Source of the DNA: Cyclobacteriaceae bacterium
GTDB taxonomy: Bacteria; Bacteroidota; Bacteroidia; Cytophagales; Cyclobacteriaceae
Length of the DNA stretch: 64,000 nt
Assembly: GCA_016787605.1 (NCBI GenBank)
Contig: JAEUUE010000077.1
Location: 1-64,000 of the forward strand
Reading direction: 5' to 3'
Shown here: positions 1-9,475 of the stretch, in pieces
How the letters are laid out: the number at the start of each line of letters is the position of its first letter
Position numbering within the stretch: position 1 is the stretch's first letter
Program-made: the position numbers and the translations under genes
Notes under the pieces: generated by a model
Database searches by the model: none
Seen by the model: only the letters and a program-made list of their open reading frames with translations
What the model was told of the DNA's origin: nothing

Positions 1-317
1 GTCTCTCCCGCTCCATGCCCTGCTGCACCACTAGCGTCAAATGTGACCAGAACACGGTTACCTGAAATAACAGCTGAATTGACCGTTATCCCTGCCGAGC
101 TTCCATTCAAGCGTACCACCCATTGGCCTACGCTGGTGGACCCGGTCAGGTTGTTGTCAAAAAGTACAGAAACCACCCGTTGATTCAGCGTCTCGTGCCG
201 CGGATCGGTGGCATTATTCACCACCGTCGCCGTCTGCGCCAGCGCGGAGGACGACAAGAACAATGCGGATAGCCAAAAACCAATAGCCAGAAGCCCGGGT
301 CTGCCAATAACCTTCAT
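1..317 (-). CDS. Secreted protein, N-terminal part (cut by window edge)
   Basis: Only the first 105 codons are present; the gene runs off the left edge. Residues 1-27 look like a signal peptide: basic residues Lys2 and Arg6, a hydrophobic core, and an end LSSSALAQ. The product is therefore exported. The remaining visible part is beta-rich and contains VRLNGSSAGITVN and VLVTFDAS, which resemble the SwmB-type repeat found in large Bacteroidota surface proteins; this family match is by eye only. The ATG at 317 is chosen because it directly precedes the signal peptide. A perfect 8-bp inverted repeat lies 17 nt upstream. Function unknown; adhesin or surface-layer role is only a guess. Confidence 0.75.
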   Translation of the reverse strand, partial: MKVIGRPGLLAIGFWLSALFLSSSALAQTATVVNNATDPRHETLNQRVVSVLFDNNLTGSTSVGQWVVRLNGSSAGITVNSAVISGNRVLVTFDASGAAGHGAGE

Positions 318-334
318 GAAAGCGGTAAAATCAT

Positions 335-352
335 CCGTGTATGAATACACGG
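335..352. promoter_or_regulatory. 18-bp perfect palindrome upstream of a secreted-protein gene
   Basis: CCGTGTAT and ATACACGG are perfect inverted repeats separated by GA. The site sits 17 nt upstream of the minus-strand start codon at 317, where it could be an operator or a hairpin in the 5' leader. There is no T-run after it, so it is unlikely to be a terminator. Function is inferred from position only. Confidence 0.4.
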
Positions 353-459
353 AACGGGGCTGATTGTAACCTGGGGGCATCAAGGGTGTTTAGGACCCTC
401 CAAAATCCTCAAAAAGGAAATAATTTCAAAGGACTGACCCCTCCCTAGACCAAATAATC

Positions 460-467
460 TACCTTTG
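460..467 (+). promoter_or_regulatory. Bacteroidota -7 box (TACCTTTG) of pyrG
   Basis: TACCTTTG matches the Bacteroidota sigma-70 -7 consensus TAnnTTTG. It lies 21 nt before the pyrG ATG at 489. No clear -33 TTG is seen at the usual spacing. The box overlaps the in-frame TTG at 465, which argues against that codon being the start. Confidence 0.6.
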
Positions 468-488
468 CGACCGAAATTTCGACCCCAA

Positions 489-2108
489 ATGTCCACCTCC
501 GCTAAGTATATCTTCGTCACCGGCGGCGTAACCTCCTCCCTGGGCAAAGGAATCATCTCCGCCTCCCTCGGCATGCTCCTCCAGGCCCGCGGATTCTCCG
601 TGACCATCCAGAAATTCGACCCCTACATCAATATAGACCCCGGTACCCTCAACCCCTACGAACACGGCGAATGCTTCGTCACCGACGACGGGGCCGAAAC
701 GGACCTCGACCTGGGCCACTATGAGCGTTTCCTCAATACCCGCACCTCCCAGGCCAATAACATCACCACGGGCCGCATATATAATAATGTCATCACCCGC
801 GAACGAAAAGGGGAATTCCTGGGCAAAACGGTCCAGGTCATCCCCCATATCACCGACGAAATCAAGCGGAACATCTACCTCCTCGGAGAATCGGGCCAAT
901 ATGACTTCATCATCACCGAAATCGGGGGCTCCGTGGGCGATATCGAGTCCCTGCCTTTCATCGAAGCGGTCCGCCAGGTGCGCTGGGACCTGGGCGCCAA
1001 CCACTCGCTGGTCATTCACCTCACGCTCATCCCCTACCTCAAGGCGGCCAAAGAACTCAAAACCAAACCCACCCAGCACTCCGTAAAGAAACTCCTCGAA
1101 GAAGGGGTACAACCAGACATCCTCGTCTGCCGCACCGAAATGCCGCTCCCCATGGAGATCCGCAAGAAGGTGGGCCTCTTCTGCAACGTCCAGCTTAACT
1201 CGGTGATCGAAGCCATCGACGCCGAAACGATATACGACGTGCCGCTGCTCATGCGGAAAGAGAAACTCGACGAACGGGTCATGGCCAAACTCAAGGTCAC
1301 CTCCCGCCACGAGCCTGAACTCGAAGAATGGAAGGCCTTCCTCGGCAAACTCAAAAACCCTACCGACGAAATCCGCATCGGCCTCGTCGGCAAATACGTC
1401 TCGCTCCCCGACGCCTATAAGTCTATCGCTGAGGCGTTTATCCACGGCGGGGCGGCCAACGACTGCAAAGTCCACGTCCAATGGATCTCCTCTGAAGACA
1501 TCACGCCCGACAACGTGTCGGAGATCCTCGGAGGCCTCCACGGCGTCCTCGTCGCTCCCGGCTTCGGTGAACGTGGCCTGGAAGGCAAAATCGAGGCCAT
1601 CCGCTACGTGCGCGAAAACAAGATCCCCTTCTTCGGCATCTGCCTGGGCATGCAATGCGCCGTGGTGGAGTTCAGCCGCAACGTGCTCGGCCTCGCCGCC
1701 AGCACCACCGAACTCGACCCCAAGACCAAGCACCCGGTGATCGACATGATGGAAGAACAGAAGAAGATCACTGACAAGGGTGGCACCATGCGCCTGGGGT
1801 CGTACGACTGCAAACTGAAAAAGGGCTCTAAGGCCGCCACAGCATACGACGAACTCCTTATTAAAGAGCGCCACCGCCACCGCTACGAATTCAACAACAA
1901 GTACCTCGAGCAAATCGAAGAGGCCGGCCTCAAAGCCGTCGGTATTAACCCTGAAAGCGGGCTGGTCGAGGTGGTCGAACTGAAAGACCACCCCTGGTTT
2001 GTCGGTGTCCAGTTCCACCCCGAACTGAAAAGCACCGTGCTCAACCCGCACCCGCTGTTCGTCAAGTTCGTGGAAGCGGCTATGGCCTATAAAAAACTGA
2101 ATCCCTGA
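489..2108 (+). CDS. pyrG: CTP synthase (glutamine hydrolysing)
   Basis: Converts UTP to CTP using ATP and glutamine-derived ammonia, the last step of pyrimidine nucleotide synthesis; cytosolic tetramer. The 539-residue length is normal. The synthetase half starts with [13 protein letters not shown] (nucleotide-binding loop, about residues 8-20) and contains [20 protein letters not shown]. The C-terminal class I glutamine amidotransferase half has the nucleophile Cys385 in GICLGMQ and His510/Glu512 in FHPEL. ATG at 489 is preferred over an in-frame TTG at 465, since the TTG lies inside the -7 box. yidC follows after 16 nt, probably on the same transcript. Confidence 0.97.
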   Translation: MSTSAKYIFVTGGVTSSLGKGIISASLGMLLQARGFSVTIQKFDPYINIDPGTLNPYEHGECFVTDDGAETDLDLGHYERFLNTRTSQANNITTGRIYNNVITRERKGEFLGKTVQVIPHITDEIKRNIYLLGESGQYDFIITEIGGSVGDIESLPFIEAVRQVRWDLGANHSLVIHLTLIPYLKAAKELKTKPTQHSVKKLLEEGVQPDILVCRTEMPLPMEIRKKVGLFCNVQLNSVIEAIDAETIYDVPLLMRKEKLDERVMAKLKVTSRHEPELEEWKAFLGKLKNPTDEIRIGLVGKYVSLPDAYKSIAEAFIHGGAANDCKVHVQWISSEDITPDNVSEILGGLHGVLVAPGFGERGLEGKIEAIRYVRENKIPFFGICLGMQCAVVEFSRNVLGLAASTTELDPKTKHPVIDMMEEQKKITDKGGTMRLGSYDCKLKKGSKAATAYDELLIKERHRHRYEFNNKYLEQIEEAGLKAVGINPESGLVEVVELKDHPWFVGVQFHPELKSTVLNPHPLFVKFVEAAMAYKKLNP

Positions 2109-2124
2109 TATTTAGACCTCATTT

Positions 2125-3915
2125 ATGGATCGTAATTCCGCCATCGGGCTAACCCTTATCGCCGTCCTCCTGTGGGTGTACTTCACCTGGTTCGCCCCCC
2201 AGCCGATGCCTGAGCCGGTTACCTCCGAGGTTCCGGCCGCTGCTGATACCCTGAAGACCGCTACCCCTGCGTCGACCAGCCCCGCCGACACAGCTCAGTG
2301 GACGGCCCCCGCCGTCGTGGCTGAGGAACTCACTCGCATAGAAACGGAGGACATGGTGCTCACCTTTACGAATAAGGGCGGAATCCTGAAGGAGGTCGAG
2401 CTGAAGAAATACAAGACCTACTACCAGAAACCCCTCCTCCTCGTTTCCTCCGGCACCAACTCGTTCCGGCTCACCGGGACCCTGGATGGCAAGGATGTGG
2501 ACTTGTACTCACTGCTCTACTCGGCAGAAAACACCAAGTCCGGCGACACTACCCTCCTCACCTACACGACTCCTCTCGGTGATGGGAAGTTCTTCCGCAA
2601 CACATACAAGATTCCTGCTTCCGGCTACACGCTGCGCTACGGCATGGAAACCAGCCAGTTAGCCAATTCCCTGAACAGTGACCAACTCACCTTGACGTGG
2701 ACGGATTTCATTCCTCCGCAGGAGAAGGACCTGAACGACAGCCGCACGAAGACGACCGTCAACTATTTTACCAAAGCAGGCGACTTTGACGGGCTGAGCG
2801 ACACGTCGCCCGATCCCGAGGCAGAATCCATCGCCGAGCCCTTGAAGTGGGTGAGCATCCGCCAGAAGTTTTTCGTAAACGCCATCATCGCCGACCAGTC
2901 CTTTGCCAGCGGGGAAATAAGCACGCGCATCAACGTCGCGGACACGTCGGTGGTCAAAACCGCCAACCTCATTCTCCGCATCCCCAAAGCCGACATCACG
3001 GGCAACAAGGCAGGCTTCACATTCTTTTTCGGACCCAACGACCACAAGGTGATCACGGAGGTCACGGAAGGTTTTGAAGAGAATCTCTACATCGGCTGGC
3101 CCCCGGTATCGTGGGTGAACAAATACCTGATCATCCCCATTTTTCATTTCCTGGAGAAGTATTTCAGCAGTTACGGGATCATCATCGTCATCCTCGTCAT
3201 CATCATCAAGCTCCTGCTCACTCCGCTCTCCTACAGCTCTTACCTCGGCATGGCCAAGATGCGCCTGCTGAAACCCGAGCTGGACCTGATCAAGGAAAAG
3301 AATGGCGACAACATGACGCAGACGCAGCAGGACCAGATGAAACTCTACCAGCAGGCGGGCGTGAATCCCTTCAGCGGCTGCATACCGCTCCTGCTGCAGA
3401 TGCCCATCCTTTTCGCGATGTTCTACTTCTTCCCGGTCTCCGTAGAACTTCGTCAACAACCTTTCCTCTGGGCGGAAGACTTGAGCACGTATGACTCCAT
3501 CGCCCAACTGCCCTTTGCCATTCCCTTCTACGGAAGCCACGTGAGCCTCTTTGTATTGCTGATGACCGCCTCCACCCTGGTCTACCAGTGGCAGAACAAC
3601 CAGCTCTCCTCGGTGACAGGCCCCATGAAGTCGCTGTCCTACATCATGCCCGTGGTGTTTATGTTCGTATTGAACTCATTCTCAGCGGGTTTGAGCTTCT
3701 ATTATTTCGTTTCCAACCTGGTAACGTTCGCCCAACAGGCCATCATCAAGCGGTTTGTGGATGAAGACAAGATCATGGCCGTGATGGAAGACCATAAGAA
3801 GAAGATGGCCTCCGGCACGGGGTCGAAGTCCAAATTCATGGCGAAACTCGAAGAGGCGATGAAAGCCAGCGAGGAAGCCAGGAAGGCGAGCGCAGACAAG
3901 CGAAAGAAGAAGTAG
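2125..3915 (+). CDS. yidC: Membrane protein insertase YidC (Oxa1 family)
   Basis: Inserts and folds inner-membrane proteins, alone or with SecYEG. 596 residues, the long Gram-negative form: an N-terminal membrane anchor (about 7-24), a large periplasmic beta domain (about 30-330), and the conserved insertase core with transmembrane segments near 352-380, 425-445, 470-492 and 505-540. The core shows the family pattern GCIPLLLQMPILFAMF. The tail is Lys-rich (ends in SADKRKKK), as in forms that contact the ribosome. It lies 16 nt behind pyrG, as often in Bacteroidota, and no separate promoter is visible. Confidence 0.96.
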   Translation: MDRNSAIGLTLIAVLLWVYFTWFAPQPMPEPVTSEVPAAADTLKTATPASTSPADTAQWTAPAVVAEELTRIETEDMVLTFTNKGGILKEVELKKYKTYYQKPLLLVSSGTNSFRLTGTLDGKDVDLYSLLYSAENTKSGDTTLLTYTTPLGDGKFFRNTYKIPASGYTLRYGMETSQLANSLNSDQLTLTWTDFIPPQEKDLNDSRTKTTVNYFTKAGDFDGLSDTSPDPEAESIAEPLKWVSIRQKFFVNAIIADQSFASGEISTRINVADTSVVKTANLILRIPKADITGNKAGFTFFFGPNDHKVITEVTEGFEENLYIGWPPVSWVNKYLIIPIFHFLEKYFSSYGIIIVILVIIIKLLLTPLSYSSYLGMAKMRLLKPELDLIKEKNGDNMTQTQQDQMKLYQQAGVNPFSGCIPLLLQMPILFAMFYFFPVSVELRQQPFLWAEDLSTYDSIAQLPFAIPFYGSHVSLFVLLMTASTLVYQWQNNQLSSVTGPMKSLSYIMPVVFMFVLNSFSAGLSFYYFVSNLVTFAQQAIIKRFVDEDKIMAVMEDHKKKMASGTGSKSKFMAKLEEAMKASEEARKASADKRKKK

Positions 3916-3920
3916 CCCTT

Positions 3921-3956
3921 CAATTTGAAAATTTGAAGATTTGGAAATTTGAAAAT
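3921..3956. repeat. AT-rich direct repeat of ATTTGAAA type
   Basis: Four imperfect copies of an ATTTGAAA/ATTTGAAG/ATTTGGAA unit occur in tandem between yidC and parA, in otherwise GC-rich DNA. They lie just upstream of the parA promoter box. This may be intergenic simple-repeat drift or a DNA-bending upstream element; nothing in the sequence decides. Confidence 0.5.
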
Positions 3957-3976
3957 GCTGGGGCGCGCTGAATTGA

Positions 3977-3984
3977 TATATTTG
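3977..3984 (+). promoter_or_regulatory. Bacteroidota -7 box (TATATTTG) of the parA operon
   Basis: TATATTTG is a full match to TAnnTTTG, 28 nt before the parA start. A TTG at 3949-3951 is a possible -33 element, but at 25 nt its spacing is slightly long. The likely transcription unit is parA-parB-DUF5683-dapB. Confidence 0.6.
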
Positions 3985-4012
3985 GTGTCCAAACTTGATG
4001 AACTAGAACTGA

Positions 4013-4786
4013 TTGGGAAAGATTATAGCGATAGCGAACCAAAAAGGTGGCGTAGGAAAGACCACGACGGCCATCAACCTGGCCGCCAGCCTGGCTGTGC
4101 TGGAACAGAAGACCTTGCTCCTGGATGCCGACCCTCAGGCTAACTCCACCTCGGGGCTGGGCATCGACCCGAAAGGGGTGAAAGTGAGCATCTACGAGTG
4201 CATGGTGGACAACGTCAACATCCACGACGCCATCGTGCCCAACGAACTCAAGTACCTCAGCGTGCTCCCCTCCCATATCGACCTGGTCGGCGCGGAAGTG
4301 GAAATGGTCAACATCGACCACCGCGAAGAGCGGATGCGCAACGCCCTGATGGCCATCAAGGACGAGTACGACTTCATCATCATCGACTGCTCCCCGTCGC
4401 TGGGACTGATCACCATCAACTCCCTCACCGCGGCCGATTCGCTGATTATCCCCGTTCAGTGCGAGTATTTCGCCCTGGAGGGATTGGGCAAACTCCTCAA
4501 CACGATCAAGATCATCCAGACGCGGCTGAACCCGCAGCTGGAGATCGAAGGCATCCTGCTCACGCTCTATGATTCCCGCACGTCGCTGGGCAACCAGGTG
4601 GTGGAGGAAGTGCGGATGCATTTCAAAAACATCTCGTTCAAGACGATCATCCCGCGCAACGTCAAGCTGAGCGAATCGCCCAGCTTCGGTCTGCCGGTCA
4701 TCGTGCACGACGCCGAAAGCAAGGGCGCGATCGCCTACCTCAACCTGGCTCACGAAATCCTGGACAAAAACGGCTTTGGCAAATGA
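4013..4786 (+). CDS. parA: Chromosome-partitioning ATPase ParA (Soj)
   Basis: Walker-type ATPase that acts with ParB and parS to segregate origins. 257 residues. The deviant Walker A motif KGGVGKTT is near residues 11-18, switch [10 protein letters not shown] follows near 40, and Walker B appears as [11 protein letters not shown]. The start is a TTG: an in-frame TGA lies immediately before it (4010-4012), so no upstream start is possible, and translation from here gives the classical N-terminus [13 protein letters not shown]. The gene overlaps parB by 4 nt (ATGA), so translation is coupled. No canonical parS was seen in the window. Confidence 0.96.
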   Translation: MGKIIAIANQKGGVGKTTTAINLAASLAVLEQKTLLLDADPQANSTSGLGIDPKGVKVSIYECMVDNVNIHDAIVPNELKYLSVLPSHIDLVGAEVEMVNIDHREERMRNALMAIKDEYDFIIIDCSPSLGLITINSLTAADSLIIPVQCEYFALEGLGKLLNTIKIIQTRLNPQLEIEGILLTLYDSRTSLGNQVVEEVRMHFKNISFKTIIPRNVKLSESPSFGLPVIVHDAESKGAIAYLNLAHEILDKNGFGK

Positions 4787-5664
4787 CGATCAAGAAAAAA
4801 GGATTAGGCCGCGGTCTCAGCGCCCTCCTGAGCGACACGCCGGAGACCAGCAAATTTGAGGAAGCACCCGCCAAATCGGGCGGCGGCATGAGCGAGATCC
4901 CGGTGAGCGAGATCGAGGTGAACCCTTACCAGCCCCGGAAAGATTTTGCCCCTGAGGCGCTGCAAGAACTCGTCGACTCCATCAAGGTGCACGGCATCAT
5001 CCAGCCGGTCACCGTGCGCCGTTTGGCCCGCAACCAGTATCAGCTGATTTCCGGCGAGCGCCGCTACCAGGCCGCCCGCCGCGCCGGCCTGAAGACCATC
5101 CCCGCCTACATCCGGTCGGCCGACGACCAGCAGATGCTGGAAATGGCCCTCGTGGAAAACATCCAGCGGGAGAACCTCAACCCCATCGAAATCGCGCTGA
5201 GCTACCAGCGCCTGCTCACCGAATGCAACCTGAAGCAGGAACAGCTGGGCGACCGCGTAGGCAAGAACCGAAGCACGGTGACCAACTACCTGCGCCTGCT
5301 CAAGCTGCCCCCGGCCATCCAGATTGCGCTGCGCGACAACAAGTTGTCCATGGGCCATGCCCGTGCGATCATCAACATTGAGAATCCCGACATCCAGCTG
5401 GTTATTTTCAAGCGGATTCTCTCCGACGACCTGTCGGTGCGACAGGTGGAAGAGCTCGCCCGCAACCTGACCACGACCCGTCCGAAGGGTGGCGCCGCCA
5501 GCAAACCCGGTTCCAGCCGGGAAATTACCCAGTTACAGGGCAGACTATCCTCGCATTTTGGCACGAAAGTTACTGTGAAGAGCGACGGCAAGAAGGGCGA
5601 AATCAAGATTCCCTTCCTGTCGATCCAGGACCTTAACCGGATCCTCGACTTGCTCAAGCTGTAA
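4783..5664 (+). CDS. parB: Chromosome-partitioning protein ParB
   Basis: DNA-binding CTPase-type clamp that loads at parS and stimulates ParA. 293 residues. The N-terminus has GRGLSALL, typical of chromosomal ParB. The NPYQPRKDF and GERRYQAAR motifs (about 47-110) belong to the nuclease-like/CTP-binding fold; an HTH region follows ([16 protein letters not shown], about 162-177), and a C-terminal dimerisation domain. Start ATG overlaps the parA stop by 4 nt. The DUF5683 gene begins 2 nt after its stop. Confidence 0.95.
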   Translation: MTIKKKGLGRGLSALLSDTPETSKFEEAPAKSGGGMSEIPVSEIEVNPYQPRKDFAPEALQELVDSIKVHGIIQPVTVRRLARNQYQLISGERRYQAARRAGLKTIPAYIRSADDQQMLEMALVENIQRENLNPIEIALSYQRLLTECNLKQEQLGDRVGKNRSTVTNYLRLLKLPPAIQIALRDNKLSMGHARAIINIENPDIQLVIFKRILSDDLSVRQVEELARNLTTTRPKGGAASKPGSSREITQLQGRLSSHFGTKVTVKSDGKKGEIKIPFLSIQDLNRILDLLKL

Positions 5665-5666
5665 CC

Positions 5667-6263
5667 ATGATGCGGATCACGCTTTTCCTTCTTCTCGTTC
5701 TCACCCAGGCAGGCTACGCTCAAAAGGTGCAGGTGCTGACCGATACTTCGCGAAACGCGGAAGACACGGTTGTCATCATGCGCCGGGGAAAAGTGATCAC
5801 TGCAGAGCAATATGCGGCCCGCTATGTACCTCGCAAAGCCCTGTTGTATTCCGCTGTGATGCCCGGCATGGGCCAGGTCTACAACAAGAAGTACTGGAAA
5901 CTTCCGATCGTTTACGGGGGATTTTACCTCCTCACCTCCGTGGCCTTCCGCTACAATGAACTGTACAATGAATACAAGGTCGAACTGTTTGCCCTTGTTC
6001 GCGATCCCAATAACTACGTACCCCCCAGCGGATATACCGAGCAGCAGCTCCGTTCGGTCACGGAGTTTTACCGAAGGCAGCGCGACTTCTTTCTCATTCT
6101 TGACGGCATGTGGTACCTGCTGCAACTGGTCGACGCGCACGTGGACGCCCACCTCCGCGACTTCGACCTCAACCCGCAGTTAAAAGTCAGCCTCGGGCCC
6201 AGCCTGCAGCAACATCCGCTCTTTGGCCAGGCCTCGGGAATTGCACTAACCATCAAATTCTGA
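5667..6263 (+). CDS. DUF5683 domain protein, exported or membrane associated
   Basis: 198 residues. An N-terminal hydrophobic segment ending in QAGYAQ (about residue 18) looks like a signal peptide. The core motif ALLYSAVMPGMGQVYNKKYW (about 58-77), followed by a hydrophobic stretch, is characteristic of DUF5683, a Bacteroidota family of unknown function often found between parB and dapB. It lies 2 nt after parB and 4 nt before dapB, so it is probably co-transcribed. Its role is not known; the operon position may reflect co-regulation with growth rather than a partitioning function. Confidence 0.85.
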   Translation: MMRITLFLLLVLTQAGYAQKVQVLTDTSRNAEDTVVIMRRGKVITAEQYAARYVPRKALLYSAVMPGMGQVYNKKYWKLPIVYGGFYLLTSVAFRYNELYNEYKVELFALVRDPNNYVPPSGYTEQQLRSVTEFYRRQRDFFLILDGMWYLLQLVDAHVDAHLRDFDLNPQLKVSLGPSLQQHPLFGQASGIALTIKF

Positions 6264-6267
6264 CACC

Positions 6268-6978
6268 ATGAATATCCTGCTGATCGGGTATGGTAAGATG
6301 GGCAAGGCTATTGAGGCCATCGCGATCCAAGGCGGTCATCGCATCGCGGGCATCCACGATCCTTCCGCCGGCAAGTCCTTTGACTTTACCACGCCCGTGG
6401 ACGTGGCTATCGAGTTCACCCAGCCGGAGGCAGCCCCGGCCAACATTAGACTTTGCCTGGATCACGGCATCCCGGTGCTCAGTGGCACCACGGGCTGGCT
6501 GGAGCACAAGGCGGATGTGGAGGCGTATTGCCGTCAGAAAAGCGGAACCTTTTTTTATGCGTCCAATTACAGCCTCGGCGTGAACCTCTTCTTCCGGCTG
6601 AACGAGCAGCTCGCCCGCATGATGTCGAAAGTGAGCGGGTACGACCCCAGCATCGACGAAGTGCATCACACCCAGAAGAAAGACGCACCCAGCGGCACGG
6701 CGATAACGCTGGCGGAAGGAATTCTCCGGCACTTACCGTTCAAAAAACAGTGGGTTAACCACGAAACCCGGGAGGCCGCCGATCTCGTAATACGCTCCTA
6801 CCGGGTTGATCCGACGCCGGGTACGCATACCGTAACGTACCGGTCGCCGGTCGATGACCTGGAGATTCGCCATACCGCCCACTCACGGGAAGGCTTCGCA
6901 CAAGGTGCCGTGGCCGTCGCCGAGTGGCTGCCCAACCGGCGCGGGGTGCTCGGCATGGACGACTTTCTCCAGTTCTAA
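6268..6978 (+). CDS. dapB: 4-hydroxy-tetrahydrodipicolinate reductase
   Basis: NAD(P)H-dependent step of the diaminopimelate/lysine pathway; supplies lysine and the peptidoglycan cross-linking residue. 236 residues, at the short end of the family. The N-terminal Rossmann loop is GYGKMG (residues 6-11). The catalytic signature EVHHTQKKDAPSGTA (near 131-145) carries the expected His-His-Lys and substrate-binding DAPSGTA. ATG start 4 nt after the DUF5683 stop. lepB follows after a spacer containing a short repeat. Confidence 0.96.
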   Translation: MNILLIGYGKMGKAIEAIAIQGGHRIAGIHDPSAGKSFDFTTPVDVAIEFTQPEAAPANIRLCLDHGIPVLSGTTGWLEHKADVEAYCRQKSGTFFYASNYSLGVNLFFRLNEQLARMMSKVSGYDPSIDEVHHTQKKDAPSGTAITLAEGILRHLPFKKQWVNHETREAADLVIRSYRVDPTPGTHTVTYRSPVDDLEIRHTAHSREGFAQGAVAVAEWLPNRRGVLGMDDFLQF

Positions 6979-7004
6979 CCCCTCGGAAAGCTCAGGGCGG
7001 GCCA

Positions 7005-7042
7005 TTCGACCCTTCGACAAGGCTCAGGGCTCAGGGTGAACT
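7005..7042. repeat. Short intergenic repeat, TTCGACAAGGCTCAGGG family
   Basis: The spacer between dapB and lepB contains CCCTTCGACAAGGCTCAGGG followed by a second CTCAGGG and TGAAC. Near-identical strings are widespread as dispersed intergenic repeats in bacterial genomes (general knowledge, not searched here). Part of it is an internal duplication of GGCTCAGG. No coding potential. Confidence 0.5.
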
Positions 7043-7089
7043 TCGGAATATTTTACTTTTATTTGCGGGACTTTTTTAAGCCTTACTGC

Positions 7090-8238
7090 ATGAATTGGAA
7101 GTTTTGGAAGTCGGATAAACCCGCCGCTGATCAGTCGACCGCCCCTCCCGTACGCAAGTCCTTCTGGCGCGAATGGTTCGATGCCATCGCCTTTGCCGTG
7201 ATTGCTGCCACGCTCATCCGCTGGCTCATCATGGAGGCCTACACCATCCCCACCCCGTCAATGGAGAACTCCATGCTGGTGGGCGACTTCCTGTTTGTAA
7301 GCAAGTTTCACTACGGAACTCGTACGCCGAAGACGCCGCTGCAGATCCCGTTGACGCATCAGAAGATCTGGTTCACCGAAATACCCTCCTACATAGACTG
7401 GATTCAACTGCCGCAGTACCGCCTTCCCGGGTTCTCCTCCGTGCAGCGCGGCGATGTGGTCGTGTTCAACGTGCCTCCCAAAGAACTGAATGAAAACAAG
7501 GTCTACCCGGTCGACCTGAAGACCAATTACATCAAGCGATGCATCGCCATCCCCGGCGACGTGATCACCATCAAAAGCCGGCAGGTATTCATCAACGGAC
7601 AGCCTTCAGAAAATCCGCCGAAAATGCAGTTCAGCTATCTGATCTATGCCAAGGATGAAATCAATCCCCGCAACCTGGAGAGCCTGGAACTGGATCCCGA
7701 CGATTACAACCTCCTCGGCCGTCTCGAGGACAACCAGGTCGTCTACCAAATGTTCCTCACGCCCGATAAGGCAGAAGAATTGAAGAAGATCCCCTACATC
7801 ACGGCCGTAGCCGACGACCACCGGACGCACGAAGGACCGGATTTCCGGATCTTCCCCAAGTCGAAAGGCGGCAGCTGGAACGGAGATGACTTCGGGCCGC
7901 TGACGGTGCCCAAAGAAGGGATGACCATCGAGGTGAATGACTCCACGATGTCGCTCTACGGGGAAACGATCATGTACTACGACCTGAACGACAATGCCGT
8001 CGTACGCGAGGGGAAACTGACCATCGACGGCCAGGAGGTGAACCAATACACCTTCAAGCAAGATTACTACTTCATGATGGGTGACAACCGTCACAACTCC
8101 CTTGATTCCCGCTATTGGGGCTTTGTGCCGGCAGATCACATCGTCGGCAAAGGGTTTTTCATCTGGCTGTCGATCGACAAGTACGAGAGCTTCTTTGGCA
8201 AGATTCGCTGGAGCCGGTTCTTCAACTTGATCCGGTAG
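7090..8238 (+). CDS. lepB: Signal peptidase I
   Basis: Membrane serine protease that removes signal peptides from Sec-exported proteins. 382 residues, longer than the E. coli enzyme, as is common in Bacteroidota. One N-terminal transmembrane segment (about 32-50) precedes the nucleophile Ser57 in PTPSMENS. The general base is Lys149 in YIKRCIAIPGD. The C-terminal box MGDNRHNSLDSRYWG is intact. An insertion of about 100 residues lies between the Lys box and the C-terminal box. ATG at 7090 is preferred over upstream in-frame codons because it starts a normal short cytoplasmic N-terminus. A strong terminator follows. Confidence 0.95.
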   Translation: MNWKFWKSDKPAADQSTAPPVRKSFWREWFDAIAFAVIAATLIRWLIMEAYTIPTPSMENSMLVGDFLFVSKFHYGTRTPKTPLQIPLTHQKIWFTEIPSYIDWIQLPQYRLPGFSSVQRGDVVVFNVPPKELNENKVYPVDLKTNYIKRCIAIPGDVITIKSRQVFINGQPSENPPKMQFSYLIYAKDEINPRNLESLELDPDDYNLLGRLEDNQVVYQMFLTPDKAEELKKIPYITAVADDHRTHEGPDFRIFPKSKGGSWNGDDFGPLTVPKEGMTIEVNDSTMSLYGETIMYYDLNDNAVVREGKLTIDGQEVNQYTFKQDYYFMMGDNRHNSLDSRYWGFVPADHIVGKGFFIWLSIDKYESFFGKIRWSRFFNLIR

Positions 8239-8275
8239 ATTTCCACAAATCAGCCGATCAATTCCCACCCTCAAT

Positions 8276-8307
8276 AAATAGCCCCGGGATTGACCCCGGG
8301 GCTATTT
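8276..8307. terminator. Bidirectional intrinsic terminator between lepB and ung
   Basis: AAATAGCCCCGGG and CCCGGGGCTATTT form a perfect 13-bp stem with a 6-nt loop. A-rich and T-rich flanks on the two arms let it serve both converging genes, lepB (plus) and ung (minus). Confidence 0.85.
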
Positions 8308-8341
8308 AATGAAATGGGTTTGCCCCTTGACGGCAACGCTC

Positions 8342-9010
8342 TCACCAATCGATTTCCTTCAGGCCCTTGCTGCGCAGATAGTCGTTGGTCTTGCTAAAGT
8401 GCTTGTTTCCAAAGAAGCCGCGGTCGGCGGAAAAGGGTGAAGGGTGTGCCGACATCAGCACCAGATGTTTCGAACGATCGATGATCTCCCCTTTCTTCTG
8501 CGCGTAGGCACCCCACAGCAGGAACACCACACCCGACTTCTTTTCGGAGATGAGACGGATAACGCTGTCGGTAAAGGCCTCCCACCCTTTGCCCTGGTGC
8601 GAACCCGGCGACGACTCGCGTACCGTGAGGGTGGCGTTGAGGAGCAGAACCCCCTGGCTGGCCCATCGTTGGAGATTGCCGGAGGATGGCAACGGTTTGC
8701 CGAGGTCCCGCTGGATTTCCTTGAAGATATTGACCAGCGACGGCGGCATCCGGACACCATCGTGAACGGAGAAGCAGAGGCCGTTCGCCTGGCCACGGCC
8801 ATGGTACGGGTCCTGGCCGATAATTACCACCTTAACCTCGTCGAAGGGACAGGCATCGAAAGCGGCGAAGATCTCTTTGCCGGGCGGATAGACCGTTTGG
8901 GTTGCGTATTCCGAACGCACAAAGGCAATGAGGTCGTGAAAGTAAGGTTTATCAAATTCCGCCTCCAGGAGCGATTTCCAGGAGGGATGGATTTTTACAT
9001 CAACCGGCAT
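8342..9010 (-). CDS. ung: Uracil-DNA glycosylase, family 1
   Basis: Removes uracil from DNA and starts base-excision repair. 222 residues, normal for the family. The water-activating loop GQDPYHG carries the catalytic Asp67; the C-terminal HPSPFS has His189, with Phe in place of the more usual Leu. LLLNATLTV (about 122-130) is the uracil-specificity region. The open frame continues far upstream through the antisense of apaG and the methyltransferase gene, but the ATG at 9010 gives the normal N-terminus. It faces lepB across a shared terminator and is divergent from apaG. Confidence 0.96.
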   Translation of the reverse strand: MPVDVKIHPSWKSLLEAEFDKPYFHDLIAFVRSEYATQTVYPPGKEIFAAFDACPFDEVKVVIIGQDPYHGRGQANGLCFSVHDGVRMPPSLVNIFKEIQRDLGKPLPSSGNLQRWASQGVLLLNATLTVRESSPGSHQGKGWEAFTDSVIRLISEKKSGVVFLLWGAYAQKKGEIIDRSKHLVLMSAHPSPFSADRGFFGNKHFSKTNDYLRSKGLKEIDW

Positions 9011-9054
9011 ACGTGATTCGGCCCGAAGTACGGTTTTTAAATGCAAAAAATTGA

Positions 9055-9062
9055 TACTTTTG
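9055..9062 (+). promoter_or_regulatory. Bacteroidota -7 box (TACTTTTG) of apaG
   Basis: TACTTTTG matches TAnnTTTG and ends only 5 nt before the ATG at 9068, so the mRNA may be nearly leaderless if that start is right. The box lies within the extended reading frame from 9041, which supports the downstream start. Confidence 0.5.
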
Positions 9063-9067
9063 AACGA

Positions 9068-9454
9068 ATGGTCACAGAAATCACCAAGGGCGTCAAGGTA
9101 ACGGTGGAGACGGAGTATCAGCCCTCCTACTCCAGCCCGAGCCAGTATCATTACGTCTTCACCTACCGGATTACGATTGAAAACGGGAGTGATTTCACCA
9201 TCCAGTTGAAACGGCGGCGTTGGGACATCTTTGACGCCGGTTTTCTTCCCCGCGAGGTGGAGGGCGAGGGTGTGGTAGGCCAGCAGCCCGTGCTGGAACC
9301 CGGGGAATCGCACACCTACGTGTCCGGCTGCAACCTGAAATCCGGCATCGGAAAGATGGTGGGCACCTACCTGATGGAGCGCGTGGTGGACGGAGTAGCG
9401 TTCACGGTCAACATACCTGAGTTCACCATGATCGCACCCATGCGGTTGAATTAG
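9068..9454 (+). CDS. apaG: ApaG domain protein
   Basis: 128 residues from ATG 9068, the usual ApaG length; an in-frame ATG at 9041 would add nine residues and sits before the promoter box. The family has a fibronectin-type beta sandwich. The sequence shows [40 protein letters not shown] and the C-terminal IPEFTMIAP, all typical. ApaG was linked genetically to cobalt and magnesium handling in enterobacteria, and its biochemical role is unsettled. A methyltransferase gene starts 21 nt downstream. Confidence 0.9.
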   Translation: MVTEITKGVKVTVETEYQPSYSSPSQYHYVFTYRITIENGSDFTIQLKRRRWDIFDAGFLPREVEGEGVVGQQPVLEPGESHTYVSGCNLKSGIGKMVGTYLMERVVDGVAFTVNIPEFTMIAPMRLN

Positions 9455-9475
9455 TTTCACGGAAACGCACTTCGT

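Noticed and set aside
459..2051. Long antisense open frame (530 codons) opposite pyrG
   Set aside because: pyrG is certain on the plus strand; the antisense frame is open because of codon bias in GC-rich DNA and encodes no known motif.
9454..9466. GTTTCACGGAAAC, resembling a parS site
   Set aside because: It is one base shorter than the parS core (GTTTCACGTGAAAC), so the half-site spacing is wrong; no second copy was seen near parAB.
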